Shown in pieces: positions 1-8,254 of a stretch of DNA of 31,956 nt. The stretch spans positions 1 to 31,956 of the forward strand of contig URKH01000016.1 in NCBI GenBank assembly GCA_900548255.1. Reading direction: 5' to 3'. This DNA is from an uncultured Collinsella sp. (lineage in GTDB: Bacteria > Actinomycetota > Coriobacteriia > Coriobacteriales > Coriobacteriaceae). How positions within the stretch are numbered: the first letter of the stretch is position 1; each line of letters begins with the position of its first letter. A model generated the notes under the pieces. The model did not search any database, was not told the DNA's origin, and saw only the letters and a list, made by a program, of their open reading frames with translations. The position numbers and the translations under genes are program-made.

Positions 1-1203
1 CAGACGCATGACGCCGCCTGCGCGGGTCTTGAAGGGCTTGCCGTCCTTGCCGTTCATCGTGCCGAAGCCGATGTGCTGCAGCTCCGTCTCCGGCGGGACG
101 AGATGGCCCTTGCGCGCCGTGCGGAACACCTGCTCGAAGTGCAGACTCTGGCGCTTGTCCGTCAGGTACAGCAGCTTGTCCGGATGGTAATCCTCCATGC
201 GCTGCACGATGGTGGCAAGGTCCGTCGTGGCATACAGCGTTGCGCCGTCGCTCTTGACGAGGATGCACGGCGGCAGCTCCTTGCGGTCGCCCTCCTCGGC
301 CACGGGCACAACAAGCGCGCCCTCGCTCTCGACAAGCACGCCCTCGGCCTTCAGCTTCTCGAGCATCGGGGGAATGTAGGGCTGCGCGTCGCTTTCGCCT
401 TTCCAGACGTCGAAGCTGACGTTCAGATTGTCATAGTTCTTACGCAGATCGGCCACGGAGACCTGCATGATGTGGCGCCACAGGGCATAGTAGCCGGGAC
501 GGCGCTGCTGCACGGCAAACGTGATCTCGTGAGCGCGGGCGGCGAAGGGCTCGTCCTCCTTCGAGCGGGCGCTGGCCGTGGGGTAGATCTCCTCCAGCTC
601 GGAGATCGTGAACGGCGCTTCCTCGGGATACGGGCCGGTGAAGCTCTCGTCAAAATAGGGCAGGTCCGGCTTGCGGCGCTCCAGCTCGGCGATGATCAGG
701 CCGATCTGCAGGCCCCAGTCGCCCAGATGAATGTCGCCGACGACATTGTCGCCGAAGTAGCGGTAGATGCGCTTGATGCTCTCGCCGATGATGGCGGAAC
801 GCAGGTGGCCGATGTGCAGGGGCTTTGCCACGTTCGGCCCGCCGTAGTCGAGCACGACGCCGCGGGGCTTGCGCTCACCGGTCACGCCGAGGCGCTCGCT
901 CTGGCGCATCTGCTCCAGATGGGCGGCCAGATATGCGGGCTGCACACGCAGGTTGATAAAGCCGGGCTTCACGGCCTCGGCCGAGGCAAAGACGCTGCCG
1001 TCCTGCAGGCGGTCCACAACGTCCTGCGCAATGACGAGCGGGGCTTTGTGGTGCTGTTTTGCGGCGGGCATGGCGCCGTTGCACTGAAATTCGCACAGAT
1101 CGGGGCGGTTTGAGACCGTCACGCGGCCGCAGGCCGGGTCATATCCGGCGGCGGAAAACGCCTCCGCCACAACGGCGGACAGCCGGTCGATCAGCTTTTC
1201 CAT
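1..1203 (-). CDS. argS: Arginyl-tRNA synthetase, 3' end cut by window edge
   Basis: This encodes class I arginyl-tRNA synthetase, which charges tRNA-Arg with arginine in the cytoplasm. I translated 401 codons from the ATG at 1203-1201 to the window edge; the C-terminal anticodon-binding part lies outside. The start has an AAGGAG ribosome site about 11 nt upstream. The N-terminal Add1-like region is followed by the signature PNVAKPLHIGHLRSAIIGES, with the HIGH motif. Near the edge, KPFKTRAGG is the usual ArgRS variant of the KMSKS loop. It lies downstream of rqcP and uvrB on the same strand. It belongs to the Clostridia-like part of the contig, not to the Coriobacteriia-like remainder. The gene identity is secure; the taxonomy is inference. 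Confidence 0.95.
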   Translation of the reverse strand, partial: MEKLIDRLSAVVAEAFSAAGYDPACGRVTVSNRPDLCEFQCNGAMPAAKQHHKAPLVIAQDVVDRLQDGSVFASAEAVKPGFINLRVQPAYLAAHLEQMRQSERLGVTGERKPRGVVLDYGGPNVAKPLHIGHLRSAIIGESIKRIYRYFGDNVVGDIHLGDWGLQIGLIIAELERRKPDLPYFDESFTGPYPEEAPFTISELEEIYPTASARSKEDEPFAARAHEITFAVQQRRPGYYALWRHIMQVSVADLRKNYDNLNVSFDVWKGESDAQPYIPPMLEKLKAEGVLVESEGALVVPVAEEGDRKELPPCILVKSDGATLYATTDLATIVQRMEDYHPDKLLYLTDKRQSLHFEQVFRTARKGHLVPPETELQHIGFGTMNGKDGKPFKTRAGGVMRL

Positions 1204-1288
1204 GGGCGATCAGACTCCTTATCGTTCGATAAACGAAATAATATACAATGATAACAGAAATTTTGCCGGATGTCCAGTGCGGAACGAA

Positions 1289-1534
1289 TTATTCCGGCAG
1301 CTCGCGGTACATGGCGGCTGCGTCGTCCTTGCGCACGGCGTCGGCCACGGCCAGCACCTCCACGGCAAGCGTCCGCTGGCCGAAGGCGATGCGCAGCACG
1401 TCGCCGGGTTTTACGTCATAGGACGCCTTGGCCGGGCGGCCGTTCACGGTCACGCGTGCGTTGTCGCACGCTTCATTTGCCACAGTGCGGCGCTTGATGA
1501 GGCGCGACACCTTGAGAAATTTATCCAGTCTCAT
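1289..1534 (-). CDS. rqcP: S4-domain RNA-binding protein, RqcP/Hsp15 type
   Basis: An 81-residue protein made almost entirely of one S4 RNA-binding domain: MRLDKFLKVSRLIKRR at the start and a VTVNGRPAK turn. Length and motif fit the RqcP (YabO) and Hsp15 family. In Firmicutes, RqcP binds stalled 50S subunits with RqcH and helps add C-terminal alanine tails to blocked nascent chains; that role is family knowledge. A GGGAGGG ribosome site precedes the ATG, and the gene starts 13 bp after the uvrB stop, so the two are probably cotranscribed. Other small S4 proteins cannot be fully excluded. Confidence 0.8.
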   Translation of the reverse strand: MRLDKFLKVSRLIKRRTVANEACDNARVTVNGRPAKASYDVKPGDVLRIAFGQRTLAVEVLAVADAVRKDDAAAMYRELPE

Positions 1535-1547
1535 AGAACCCTCCCAA

Positions 1548-3023
1548 TCAGTTTTTCTGGCCGCGCAGCTCGATGATGCGGTCGCGGAGCACGGCGGCGT
1601 ATTCGTATTCCATCTGCTTCGCGGCGGCGCGCATTTCCTTTTCGAGCTTTGCGATCTCGCGCTCGCGTTCGGCGGCCGTCATCTTCACGCCGTCGCGCCG
1701 CTGGGCCTCGCCCTCGGCCTGCGTGATCTCGATGAGCTCGCGCACGTCCTTGACAATGGTCTTCGGCACGATGCCGTGGGCCCTGTTATAGGCATCCTGG
1801 ATGCCGCGGCGGCGCTCCGTTTCGTCGATGGCGGCGCGCATGGCGGGCGTGATCTTGTCGGCGTACATGATGACGCGGCCCCCGGCGTTGCGCGCGGCGC
1901 GGCCGATGGTCTGGATGAGGCTCGTCTCGCTGCGGAGGAAGCCCTCCTTGTCCGCGTCCAGAATGGCGACGAGCGAGACCTCCGGCAGGTCGAGGCCCTC
2001 GCGCAGCAGGTTGATGCCGACGAGCACGTCAAATTTTGCCATGCGCAGGTCGCGCAGGATCTCCATGCGCTCAAGCGCTGCGACGTCGGAGTGCATATAG
2101 CGCACGCGGATGCCGGCGTTCTGCAGATACGTCGTCAGATCCTCGGCCATTTTCTTTGTCAGCGTCGTGACGAGCACGCGCTCCTTGCGCTCGATGATGC
2201 GGTTGCATTCGCCGATGAGGTCGTCGACCTGCCCGTCGATGGGCCGGACCTCGACCTTCGGGTCCAGCAGGCCCGTCGGACGGATGACCTGCTCGGCGAT
2301 CTGCCCGGCGCGGCTGCGCTCGTATTCGCCCGGCGTGGCGGAGACGTAGATGGCCTGATGGACCTTTTCCTCGAATTCCGGGAACGTCAGTGGGCGGTTG
2401 TCGAACGCGCTCGGCAGGCGGAAGCCATATTCCACCAGACTCTCCTTGCGCGAGCGGTCGCCCGCGTACATCGCGCGCACCTGCGGCAGCGTGACATGGC
2501 TCTCGTCCACGAACAGCAGAAAGTCCTTCGGGAAGTAATCCAGCAGCGTCATGGGCGGCGTGCCGGGCGCACGGCCGGAAATGACGCGGGAGTAGTTTTC
2601 GATGCCGCTGCAGAAGCCGATCTCCTGCAGCATCTCGATGTCATACATCGTGCGCTGGCGGATGCGCTGGGCCTCAAGCAGCTTGTCGTGCTCCTTGAAC
2701 CAGCGCTCACGCTCCTCCATCTCGCGCTCGATCTCGAGAATGGCGCGGTTGAGCTTGTCCCGCGAGGCGACGTAGTGCGAGGCGGGGTAGATGGCCACAT
2801 GGCTGATGACGCGCTCCGGCATGCCGCTGACGGCGTTGATCTCGGAGATGCGGTCGATCTCGTCGCCGAAGAACTCCACGCGGATGGCCCGGCCGGACCA
2901 GTAGACGGGGTAAATCTCCACGGTATCGCCGCGCACGCGGAACGTGTTTCGGGTGAAATTCAGGTCGTTTCGCTCATAGCGGATCTCCACGAGCTTGCGC
3001 AGCAGCTCGTCGCGCGAGCGCTC
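1548..3023 (-). pseudogene. uvrB: UvrB C-terminal three quarters, N-terminus missing at a contig chimera
   Basis: About 490 residues match the excision-repair helicase UvrB from RSRDELLRKLVEIRYERND onward. The helicase motif II DESH, YVSATPGEYE, the IGRAARNAGG motif VI and a C-terminal UVR domain (EREIAKLEKEM) that recruits UvrA/UvrC are all visible. A normal UvrB is about 660 residues. The missing first 170 or so hold the Walker A ATP site and the damage-probing beta-hairpin, so this product could not do nucleotide excision repair. Instead of its own N-terminus, the frame continues upstream into an unrelated TIM-barrel protein. The style is Clostridia-like. I think the gene is intact in its source genome and was cut by misjoining. 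The stop is 13 bp before rqcP. Confidence 0.85.
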
Positions 3024-3060
3024 GACCGTGGACGGCGTGCTGTTCTCGATAACGGTCATA
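2995..3060. other. Probable chimeric junction between two genomes
   Basis: Reading the minus strand, the isomerase's last recognisable strand ends at VIENSTPSTV (about 3058-3027) and UvrB-like residues begin at RSRDELLRK (about 3020). Neither protein is complete: UvrB lacks its ATP-binding start, and the isomerase lacks its last helix. The exact breakpoint cannot be set from sequence alone; a short shared stretch around the ERSRD codons may blur it. Gene content also changes here, from housekeeping genes to a pectin locus. Confidence 0.75.
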
Positions 3061-3875
3061 ATGCCCGGTCGCGCGGCGGCTGCCCAGGCGGCAATGGCCT
3101 CAAAATCAAAGTTTCCGCACGTGCAGGCGCCGTGGCATACCAAACGAGAGCCCGAGCCATCGCACCAACCATCCTGGTCCTCGTTGTCTACGATCTCGTA
3201 GTCCTTGGCATGCAGCACGCGAATCTTGCTGCCGCACAAATGCAGCATGCGCGACACCTGCTCGGAAGCCTCACCGACGATCGTGGGATGCAGCAGCGAC
3301 ACCGGGTCGTAGATCACGCCGAGTGCGGTGCTCGAAACGCGCTCCAGAACCTCGCGGCAGCGCTCGGGCGTATTGACGATCTCGTTCCAGCCGGGCTCGA
3401 CCAGAAGCTCGCCGCCCTCCTTTTCGGCCATCGAGCACACGCGTGCGAGCCCTTTGCAAAACGCATCGAGCGCAGCGGCCGAAAAACGGTCGTCGGCCAT
3501 CTTGTTCTGCGCGTTGGGGCGCCCCGTCTCGGTCCCCACCGGACAGCCCCCAAGCCAGCGCGCGAACCTCAGGCACGCCTCATACTCGGCATAGGTATCG
3601 ACCAGCTGATTCTGATCGGGCGTGGCCAGGTTTTTGTAGCAGCCGAGCACCGCCACCTGCACGCCGCTAGCGTCGAGCACCTCGCGCAGATGGTCGGCGA
3701 GTTCGCGCGTAAGGCCGGAACGGTTAATGCCAAAGGACTTGTAGAGCACTTTGCTCGGCAGCTGAATGCACGAGAAACCCAGTTTGCCCGCCATGCGAAT
3801 GCGCTCCTCGACCGTGCCCTCGGGCAGGTCGTGCAGGCGCACACCGACGCTCAGCGCGCCTTTCGACTGCGCCAT
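3024..3875 (-). CDS. Sugar phosphate isomerase/epimerase-like TIM barrel, C-terminus lost at junction
   Basis: About 284 residues of a xylose-isomerase-like TIM barrel (AP endonuclease 2 superfamily). It begins MAQSKGALSVGVRLHDLP and runs through metal-ligand-type segments: ELLVEPGWNE, GVIYDPVSLLHP, IRVLHAKDYE and the final strand TVIENS. The ATG at 3875 is chosen because AAGGAGG lies 9 nt upstream, inside the end of the GH105 gene; the longer frame to 3941 would overlap that gene. The substrate is unknown. Being cotranscribed with GH105 suggests an isomerase or epimerase acting on a sugar or uronate released from pectin, but this is inference. The last 20-30 residues are replaced by UvrB sequence at the suspected misjoin, so the natural end and downstream neighbours are not visible. 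Confidence 0.75.
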
Positions 3876-3877
3876 GC

Positions 3878-5113
3878 CTAGACCTCCTTGCACGCATTGA
3901 TGCCCGGGGTGTATCCGCCAAACGGGTCGTCGATGGAGCACACGCCCGAAGGGGCAAGCGGATCGCGCTTACCGGCAAGCTTGTCATGATGCATGGTCTC
4001 GATATAGGCAAGCACCAGCGGCGCCACGCCCTTCGCGTCGTTTTTGACAACGGGCTCGCTCATGTAGTAGCCAAACGTGCCCTCGCGGTGCGCGGTGTTG
4101 CCAAGGCCCGCCACCAGGCAGATGTTGTCGAGCGCCAGCTGCCCGTCGCGCTCGGACAGGCACGTGTCGCAAATGCCATCAAACGCACGGCGACCGTACT
4201 GGTAGTAGCGCTCGCCCAGCACGCCCAGGCGCACGCCCTTCATGATGGCGTTGGCAAAGATGGCGCTGCCCGACTCCTCCAGATAGTTGGGGGCGATATT
4301 GGGCAGGTTGATGACCTGGTGCCACATGCCGGTCTTCTCGTCCTGATACGGCAGCATGGCGTCGATCAGGTCGTGGAACATCTTGCGGATCTCGTCCTTC
4401 TCGGCCGACATCGAAGGCGGCATGAGCTCCCAGGTATCGATGAGCGCCATGGCGAACCAGCCCTCGGCGCGCAGCCAGAAGTTGGCCGAAAGGCCGGTGA
4501 CGGGATCGCACCAGAACTGCTTGCGGCTCGCGTCGTAGGCGTGATAGTACAGGCCGTTGAGGGGGTTGCGCATCAAATCGTGCACCACTTGGAACATATG
4601 GAAGCTATCCGAGCAGGCACGGCGGTTGTGGAAGCTCAGCTCATACTGCATGTAGAACGGCTGCGCCATGTACATGCCGTCGAGCCAGATCTGGTTGGGG
4701 TAGACGGCCTTGTGCCAAAACACACCCTCTTTGGTACGCGGCTGGGTTTCGAGCTGACGATAGATGGTATCCATGGCGGCACGGTACTTGGGCTTGCCCA
4801 CCAGGTCATAGAGTTTGTAGAGGGTTTTGCCCGCGTTGACGTTGTCGAGGTTGTACTCCTGGGGATCGTAATGCTTGATGGTGCCGTCATCCTGGACAAA
4901 GAAGTCGATATAGTCGTCGGCGAAGGTCAGGTAACGCTGCTCGCCGGTGATCTCGTACAGCTCGATGAGTGCCTTGATCATGCAGCCGTCAATGTAATTC
5001 CAGGTGTTCTCCTTGCCGGCGCGAAGCTTTTCGATATTCCAGGCCGGCGCCTGAGGCGTAGAGGTCTCGATCAACTGCTCGATATAACGGTCCAGAATCT
5101 GATTGCAACCCAT
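3878..5113 (-). CDS. GH105 unsaturated rhamnogalacturonyl/glucuronyl hydrolase
   Basis: A 411-residue glycoside hydrolase family 105 protein (YteR/YesR type), which releases the 4,5-unsaturated uronic acid left at oligosaccharide ends by pectate or rhamnogalacturonan lyases. The (alpha/alpha)6-barrel motifs are clear: ENTWNYIDG (35-43), NLDNVNAGK with D90, PNQIWLDGMYMAQPF with D145, and WLRAEGWFAMALID. D90 and D145 fall where YteR has its catalytic D88 and D143. There is no signal peptide, so it probably works in the cytoplasm on imported oligosaccharides. An AGAGGGG ribosome site precedes the ATG. Two LacI-type operators and a large palindrome lie just upstream, so it probably has its own promoter separate from the SGNH gene. 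The isomerase gene starts 2 bp after its stop. No lyase gene is present in this window. Confidence 0.9.
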   Translation of the reverse strand: MGCNQILDRYIEQLIETSTPQAPAWNIEKLRAGKENTWNYIDGCMIKALIELYEITGEQRYLTFADDYIDFFVQDDGTIKHYDPQEYNLDNVNAGKTLYKLYDLVGKPKYRAAMDTIYRQLETQPRTKEGVFWHKAVYPNQIWLDGMYMAQPFYMQYELSFHNRRACSDSFHMFQVVHDLMRNPLNGLYYHAYDASRKQFWCDPVTGLSANFWLRAEGWFAMALIDTWELMPPSMSAEKDEIRKMFHDLIDAMLPYQDEKTGMWHQVINLPNIAPNYLEESGSAIFANAIMKGVRLGVLGERYYQYGRRAFDGICDTCLSERDGQLALDNICLVAGLGNTAHREGTFGYYMSEPVVKNDAKGVAPLVLAYIETMHHDKLAGKRDPLAPSGVCSIDDPFGGYTPGINACKEV

Positions 5114-5139
5114 TACTGTCCCCTCTGACGTTATTGATG

Positions 5140-5194
5140 GGTGAACGTTTCCCCTAGTGTAACGCGAACGGGGATTATAGGGTGAACGTTAACC
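5140..5194 (-). promoter_or_regulatory. Promoter/operator pair for GH105-isomerase
   Basis: Two LacI-type operators with a central CG: GGTGAACGTTTCCC at 5140-5153 and GGTGAACGTTAACC at 5181-5194. Their centres are 41 bp apart, about four helical turns. On the minus strand the distal operator supplies TTCACC as a possible -35, with TACACT 19 bp later as a possible -10. The proximal operator then sits in the early transcript. The same layout recurs before the symporter and uxaC genes. Confidence 0.75.
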
Positions 5195-5207
5195 CTATAA
5201 TCCCCGT
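5168..5207. repeat. 40-bp near-perfect palindrome centred on the operator
   Basis: The arms ACGGGGATTATAGGGTGAAC and GTTAACCCTATAATCCCCGT are reverse complements except for one base, with no loop. The LacI-type operator is its exact centre, and TATAAT appears in both orientations. It lies 14 bp after the SGNH stop (minus strand), so it could also act as a transcript-end hairpin, although no T-run follows. Confidence 0.85.
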
Positions 5208-5234
5208 GAACGGCAAACTTTTAACGGCAAACGG
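5206..5234 (-). repeat. 29-nt direct-repeat element, copy 1 (upstream of GH105 promoter)
   Basis: On the plus strand it starts GTGAACGG and ends AACGG, with the two AACGG blocks 21 bp apart. It begins 11 bp beyond the distal operator and overlaps the last codons of the SGNH gene. It is the most divergent of four copies (others at 11675, 16624 and 27582). Confidence 0.55.
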
Positions 5235-5889
5235 CGGTGAGGCCCGCAGCGATGCGATGCGCCAGGCGCTCATAGCCGGCAGGGCTGTAATGCAGACCGT
5301 CCGGCATGTAGAGCTCGCGGTGCTCCGGCAAAAACGGGCTGATACCGCTTTGCGCATAGAGGTCGATCACCGGCACCGAGTAGCGGTCGCAAACCTCCAG
5401 CATCGCCTGCACATAGGCGTCTTGCGTCAGGCCCAGATGGTTGGCCTCGTTGCTTGCCGGAATATCCTTCTCGTGTTTGCCGCTCGTCTTGCACGGCGTC
5501 ATAAACACCAGCTTTGCCTGAGGCGAGCGCGCCGTGATGGTGCGGATCAGGTAGTCGAGCGCACCGTAGAACTCGTGCACGTCCGTGCTGCCCAGCTCTC
5601 CCAGCGGCACGTTACGGCTAAAGTCGTTAACGCCGCCAAAGACGATGCAGATATCTGCCGTGTGATCGATGCCGTCCAAGCGCTCGACAAACGAATCGCT
5701 ACGGTCGGCCTTGACGGCAATACGCGAACCCTTAATACCAAAGTTCTCGATCGTAGCGCCGCCCAGCAGCGCACCCAGGTGCGAAGTCCAGGAGATATCG
5801 TTGCCTCCCCCGCCGCATCCGTTATCGCCCCAGGTGGTCGAATCGCCAAAGCAGCAGATGGTCAATTCGCTCAAGTTTTTCGTTTCCAT
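5221..5889 (-). CDS. SGNH/GDSL-family carbohydrate esterase
   Basis: A 222-residue SGNH hydrolase. Block I is CFGDSTTWGDN with nucleophile S17; block III is FGGVNDF with N88; block V is MPDGLHYSPAGY with D197 and H200. These are the serine, oxyanion asparagine and Asp-His pair of the family. The ATG at 5889 is preferred over longer frames because GGAGAAG lies upstream of it and the extra residues would overlap the CE8-fusion gene's stop region. There is no signal peptide, so it is probably cytoplasmic. Its place between a pectin methylesterase fusion and GH105 suggests it removes acetyl groups from galacturonan or rhamnogalacturonan oligosaccharides (CE12-like), but SGNH proteins are catalytically diverse and substrate cannot be read from sequence. 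It ends about 14 bp before the palindromic GH105 control region. Confidence 0.85.
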   Translation of the reverse strand: METKNLSELTICCFGDSTTWGDNGCGGGGNDISWTSHLGALLGGATIENFGIKGSRIAVKADRSDSFVERLDGIDHTADICIVFGGVNDFSRNVPLGELGSTDVHEFYGALDYLIRTITARSPQAKLVFMTPCKTSGKHEKDIPASNEANHLGLTQDAYVQAMLEVCDRYSVPVIDLYAQSGISPFLPEHRELYMPDGLHYSPAGYERLAHRIAAGLTAVCR

Positions 5890-5957
5890 ATTCTTCTCCT
5901 CACCCGCACACCGGCGGTCATACAGGTACATACCGTTCATTCGCAACATCCGAGGGG

Positions 5958-8123
5958 CTATGCGTGGGCGCATTCCGCAACTTGCGAATCGAGCCATTCG
6001 ATATCCTCGGCAAGATGCGCCACGCCCAGGTGGTGTCCACCCGGGCAGACCTCGTGCAGAAGGTTTTCGTCCTTGCCCAGCAGCGCGTAGGCGTCGCGAA
6101 CGATATCGAGCTGCTCGTCTACGTTCGCAAGCCCGCGGGCGCCGTTGAGATGGTCTTTCTCGCAGCTCTGAACCAAGAGCGGCCGTGGCGCGACAAGCGA
6201 TGCAATGTCGCCCATGTCGAGCAGACGCCAGAGTCCAGGCGTGTAATTGCAGCTGCAATTGCCGTTGAGGTGCAGTAGCGAATCATCAACGCCGTACAGA
6301 TAGCCCGAGACAAACGCCTTGCGCACGCGCGGGTCGAGCGCGGACAGGTACAACGTCATGTAACCGCCGCCCGAAAAACCAAAGCAGCCCAGGTCGTCCA
6401 TGGCAATGTCACCGCGTGTCTCCAAGTAATCAATCAAGCGCATGTTGTCCCAGGCGTTGAGGCCCGCGACCGTAAGACCCAGCGGCTCGGCCATACGTGC
6501 TTGATTCAGACACGTACCGCGCAGGTAGCTGTTCTCGTCGTCGCCCTGACCCTTCCAGTCACGACGGTATCCCCAACCACGCGCATCGGGGCAGACGGTC
6601 ACGTAACCCATGCGCGCCAAACGCAGACCGTAGTCGTAATTGAACTTACGCACGGCATCGTCGACCGCCGGCACGCCCGCAACGCCGGCTATGCTTGCAG
6701 CACCCGCCCCCTGGTGACCATGCGGGCAGATATAGCAGCGCTTGAGTCCCCGCTCGTCAAGCTTGGGGTGGGACGGCTCCAACAGGTAAAACGGCATCCA
6801 CACATCGTGCTCAACCTGCAACACCGCATGAGTACGCACGATGCTGCCGGCAACCCGCACGCGATTGAGCTCACGAATCTCAATCGGGGCGCGGTCCATA
6901 AGCGAAAGACCCAAAATATCGTACAGACGAGTCCTGGTCGCAGCCTTCCATGCCTCAAAGTCTGTGGGAGTCTTGCCCGTAAATGCGGCCGAGCGCCCCT
7001 CGCGCTTCAGTCGGGCGCGCAGCGCAGGTTCGTCCTCGTAGTACGTCTCGATGTGCACGGTGCGGCCATTGGCAGATAGCCCGGCCGTCTCTACCGCATC
7101 ACCGTCGCCGCCCTCGGGATCCCAACCATCCGTGCCGGCAAGCACTCGGTCACGCGCATAGCGTTCGGAATCCTGACCGGTCAGGCAATGCGCCCACGGC
7201 ACCCAAGCGGCAGTATCACCCGCCGGGCCAAACAGGGCACCGCCGGCATACAGGGTGCCGTCATGTGCCGCTGGCTTATTCCAATCCCACCAGCCCTCGA
7301 GTGAAATATGGGGGCCCAGCCAGCATTCGAGCAAAACGGTCTGGGCCCACTCGCGCCATGGACGACCCAGATAGACCGATCCGGGGGCAATGCCCTCATC
7401 GGCTGTAAACGAACAGCCATGAAACACAAATCCGTACGGCTCGCCCTGAGGCGTGGAGGCTGCCGTTACATACCCGTTGACATCCATATCGCGGTTGAGC
7501 GAGCGAATCTCACACCCCTCAAAGTAGGCACGCGCGCCGCCAAAGATAAAGTCGACATCGCCCTCGATCCGGCAACGTCGAAAATACTGCCGCCCCACGC
7601 GGCGCGGGGCGAACTGCTTGGGGCCTATAAAGCCGCCCGGCTTGGCCTCGCGCGGCGGCAGCGGCCCCAAAAAGAGCGTGTCCTGGTGTCCCTTAATGCA
7701 GCAGGCATCGACAACCAGGCGGTCACCATCGGCATACAGGGCAATCGCCTGGCCGACCTCGCGCCCATCACCGGCGTTGTTTTCGATTGTTAGACCCGCA
7801 AGCGTCACGTCGTCGGCATCGACCAGCACCGTGTACGTACGGAAGGTGCCGAGTCTTCCATCCTGGCAGCTACCATCTTCCGAAGGCATCTTGGCACCCA
7901 GGCCTCCCACGATACGCACGCTGTCGGCCGTCTCGCCCTCGAGCGTCACATGCGGACGACGAATTTCGACCCGTTCGCGGTACTCACCCGGCGCCACCAG
8001 CACGCGCACCGGCACGGTCGCATCGGGCACACACCGCTCCGCCGCCTCGAGCGCCGCCGAAATGCTGCGATACGCGCCTTCGCGTTCGAGCGATACCTCA
8101 AAGAGCTGTTCTTTACCACTCAT
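5958..8123 (-). CDS. Two-domain pectin esterase: CE8 pectin methylesterase fused to alpha/beta-hydrolase esterase
   Basis: A 721-residue protein with two enzyme domains. Residues 1 to about 335 are a right-handed beta-helix CE8 pectin methylesterase, with GQAIAL (Q125), GHQDTLF (Q147, acid/base D148), DFIFGGARAYFE (nucleophile D191) and YLGRPWREW (R254, W256). Residues about 385-721 are an alpha/beta hydrolase: oxyanion segment CPHGHQG (467-472), elbow GFSGGGY with S584, CEKDH with D657, and PGGHHLG with H697/H698. This second half resembles the acetyl-xylan-esterase-like hydrolases (Abhydrolase_7 type), a family that includes bacterial pectin methylesterases; that assignment is tentative. 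Both active sites look complete. There is no signal peptide, so it should act on imported oligogalacturonides. It follows GH28 after a 131-bp gap containing a hairpin. Its ribosome site is weak. Confidence 0.88.
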   Translation of the reverse strand: MSGKEQLFEVSLEREGAYRSISAALEAAERCVPDATVPVRVLVAPGEYRERVEIRRPHVTLEGETADSVRIVGGLGAKMPSEDGSCQDGRLGTFRTYTVLVDADDVTLAGLTIENNAGDGREVGQAIALYADGDRLVVDACCIKGHQDTLFLGPLPPREAKPGGFIGPKQFAPRRVGRQYFRRCRIEGDVDFIFGGARAYFEGCEIRSLNRDMDVNGYVTAASTPQGEPYGFVFHGCSFTADEGIAPGSVYLGRPWREWAQTVLLECWLGPHISLEGWWDWNKPAAHDGTLYAGGALFGPAGDTAAWVPWAHCLTGQDSERYARDRVLAGTDGWDPEGGDGDAVETAGLSANGRTVHIETYYEDEPALRARLKREGRSAAFTGKTPTDFEAWKAATRTRLYDILGLSLMDRAPIEIRELNRVRVAGSIVRTHAVLQVEHDVWMPFYLLEPSHPKLDERGLKRCYICPHGHQGAGAASIAGVAGVPAVDDAVRKFNYDYGLRLARMGYVTVCPDARGWGYRRDWKGQGDDENSYLRGTCLNQARMAEPLGLTVAGLNAWDNMRLIDYLETRGDIAMDDLGCFGFSGGGYMTLYLSALDPRVRKAFVSGYLYGVDDSLLHLNGNCSCNYTPGLWRLLDMGDIASLVAPRPLLVQSCEKDHLNGARGLANVDEQLDIVRDAYALLGKDENLLHEVCPGGHHLGVAHLAEDIEWLDSQVAECAHA

Positions 8124-8179
8124 CTGTCATTACGCTTTCTGTCACAGAACACCCACCGTGCAATACCGGCACCTATAGA

Positions 8180-8217
8180 TTGCGTGCGACAGCCGGGCAG
8201 ACCCGACCGTCGCACGC
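8180..8217 (-). other. Hairpin between GH28 and the CE8 fusion gene
   Basis: GCGTGCGAC and GTCGCACGC form a perfect 9-bp stem around a second smaller CCGGG/CCCG pairing. It lies in the 131-bp gap after the GH28 stop. No T-run follows on the minus strand, so it may be a processing or stabilising hairpin more than a terminator. Confidence 0.5.
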
Positions 8218-8254
8218 CTCAACATGCCGTATTCACTTGTGCAGGAGCACTACC

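Noticed and set aside
1219..1232. TTATCGTTCGATAA palindrome before argS as a regulatory site
   Set aside because: Short and AT-rich, with no second copy or matching regulator; could be chance in a promoter region.
1548..3875. A genuine isomerase-UvrB fusion protein
   Set aside because: UvrB without Walker A cannot function, the isomerase barrel is incomplete, and the two halves differ in taxonomic style; a chimera explains all three.
1428..3881. An 817-codon plus-strand frame opposite uvrB and the isomerase
   Set aside because: It crosses the suspected junction and mirrors real minus-strand genes; a shadow frame.
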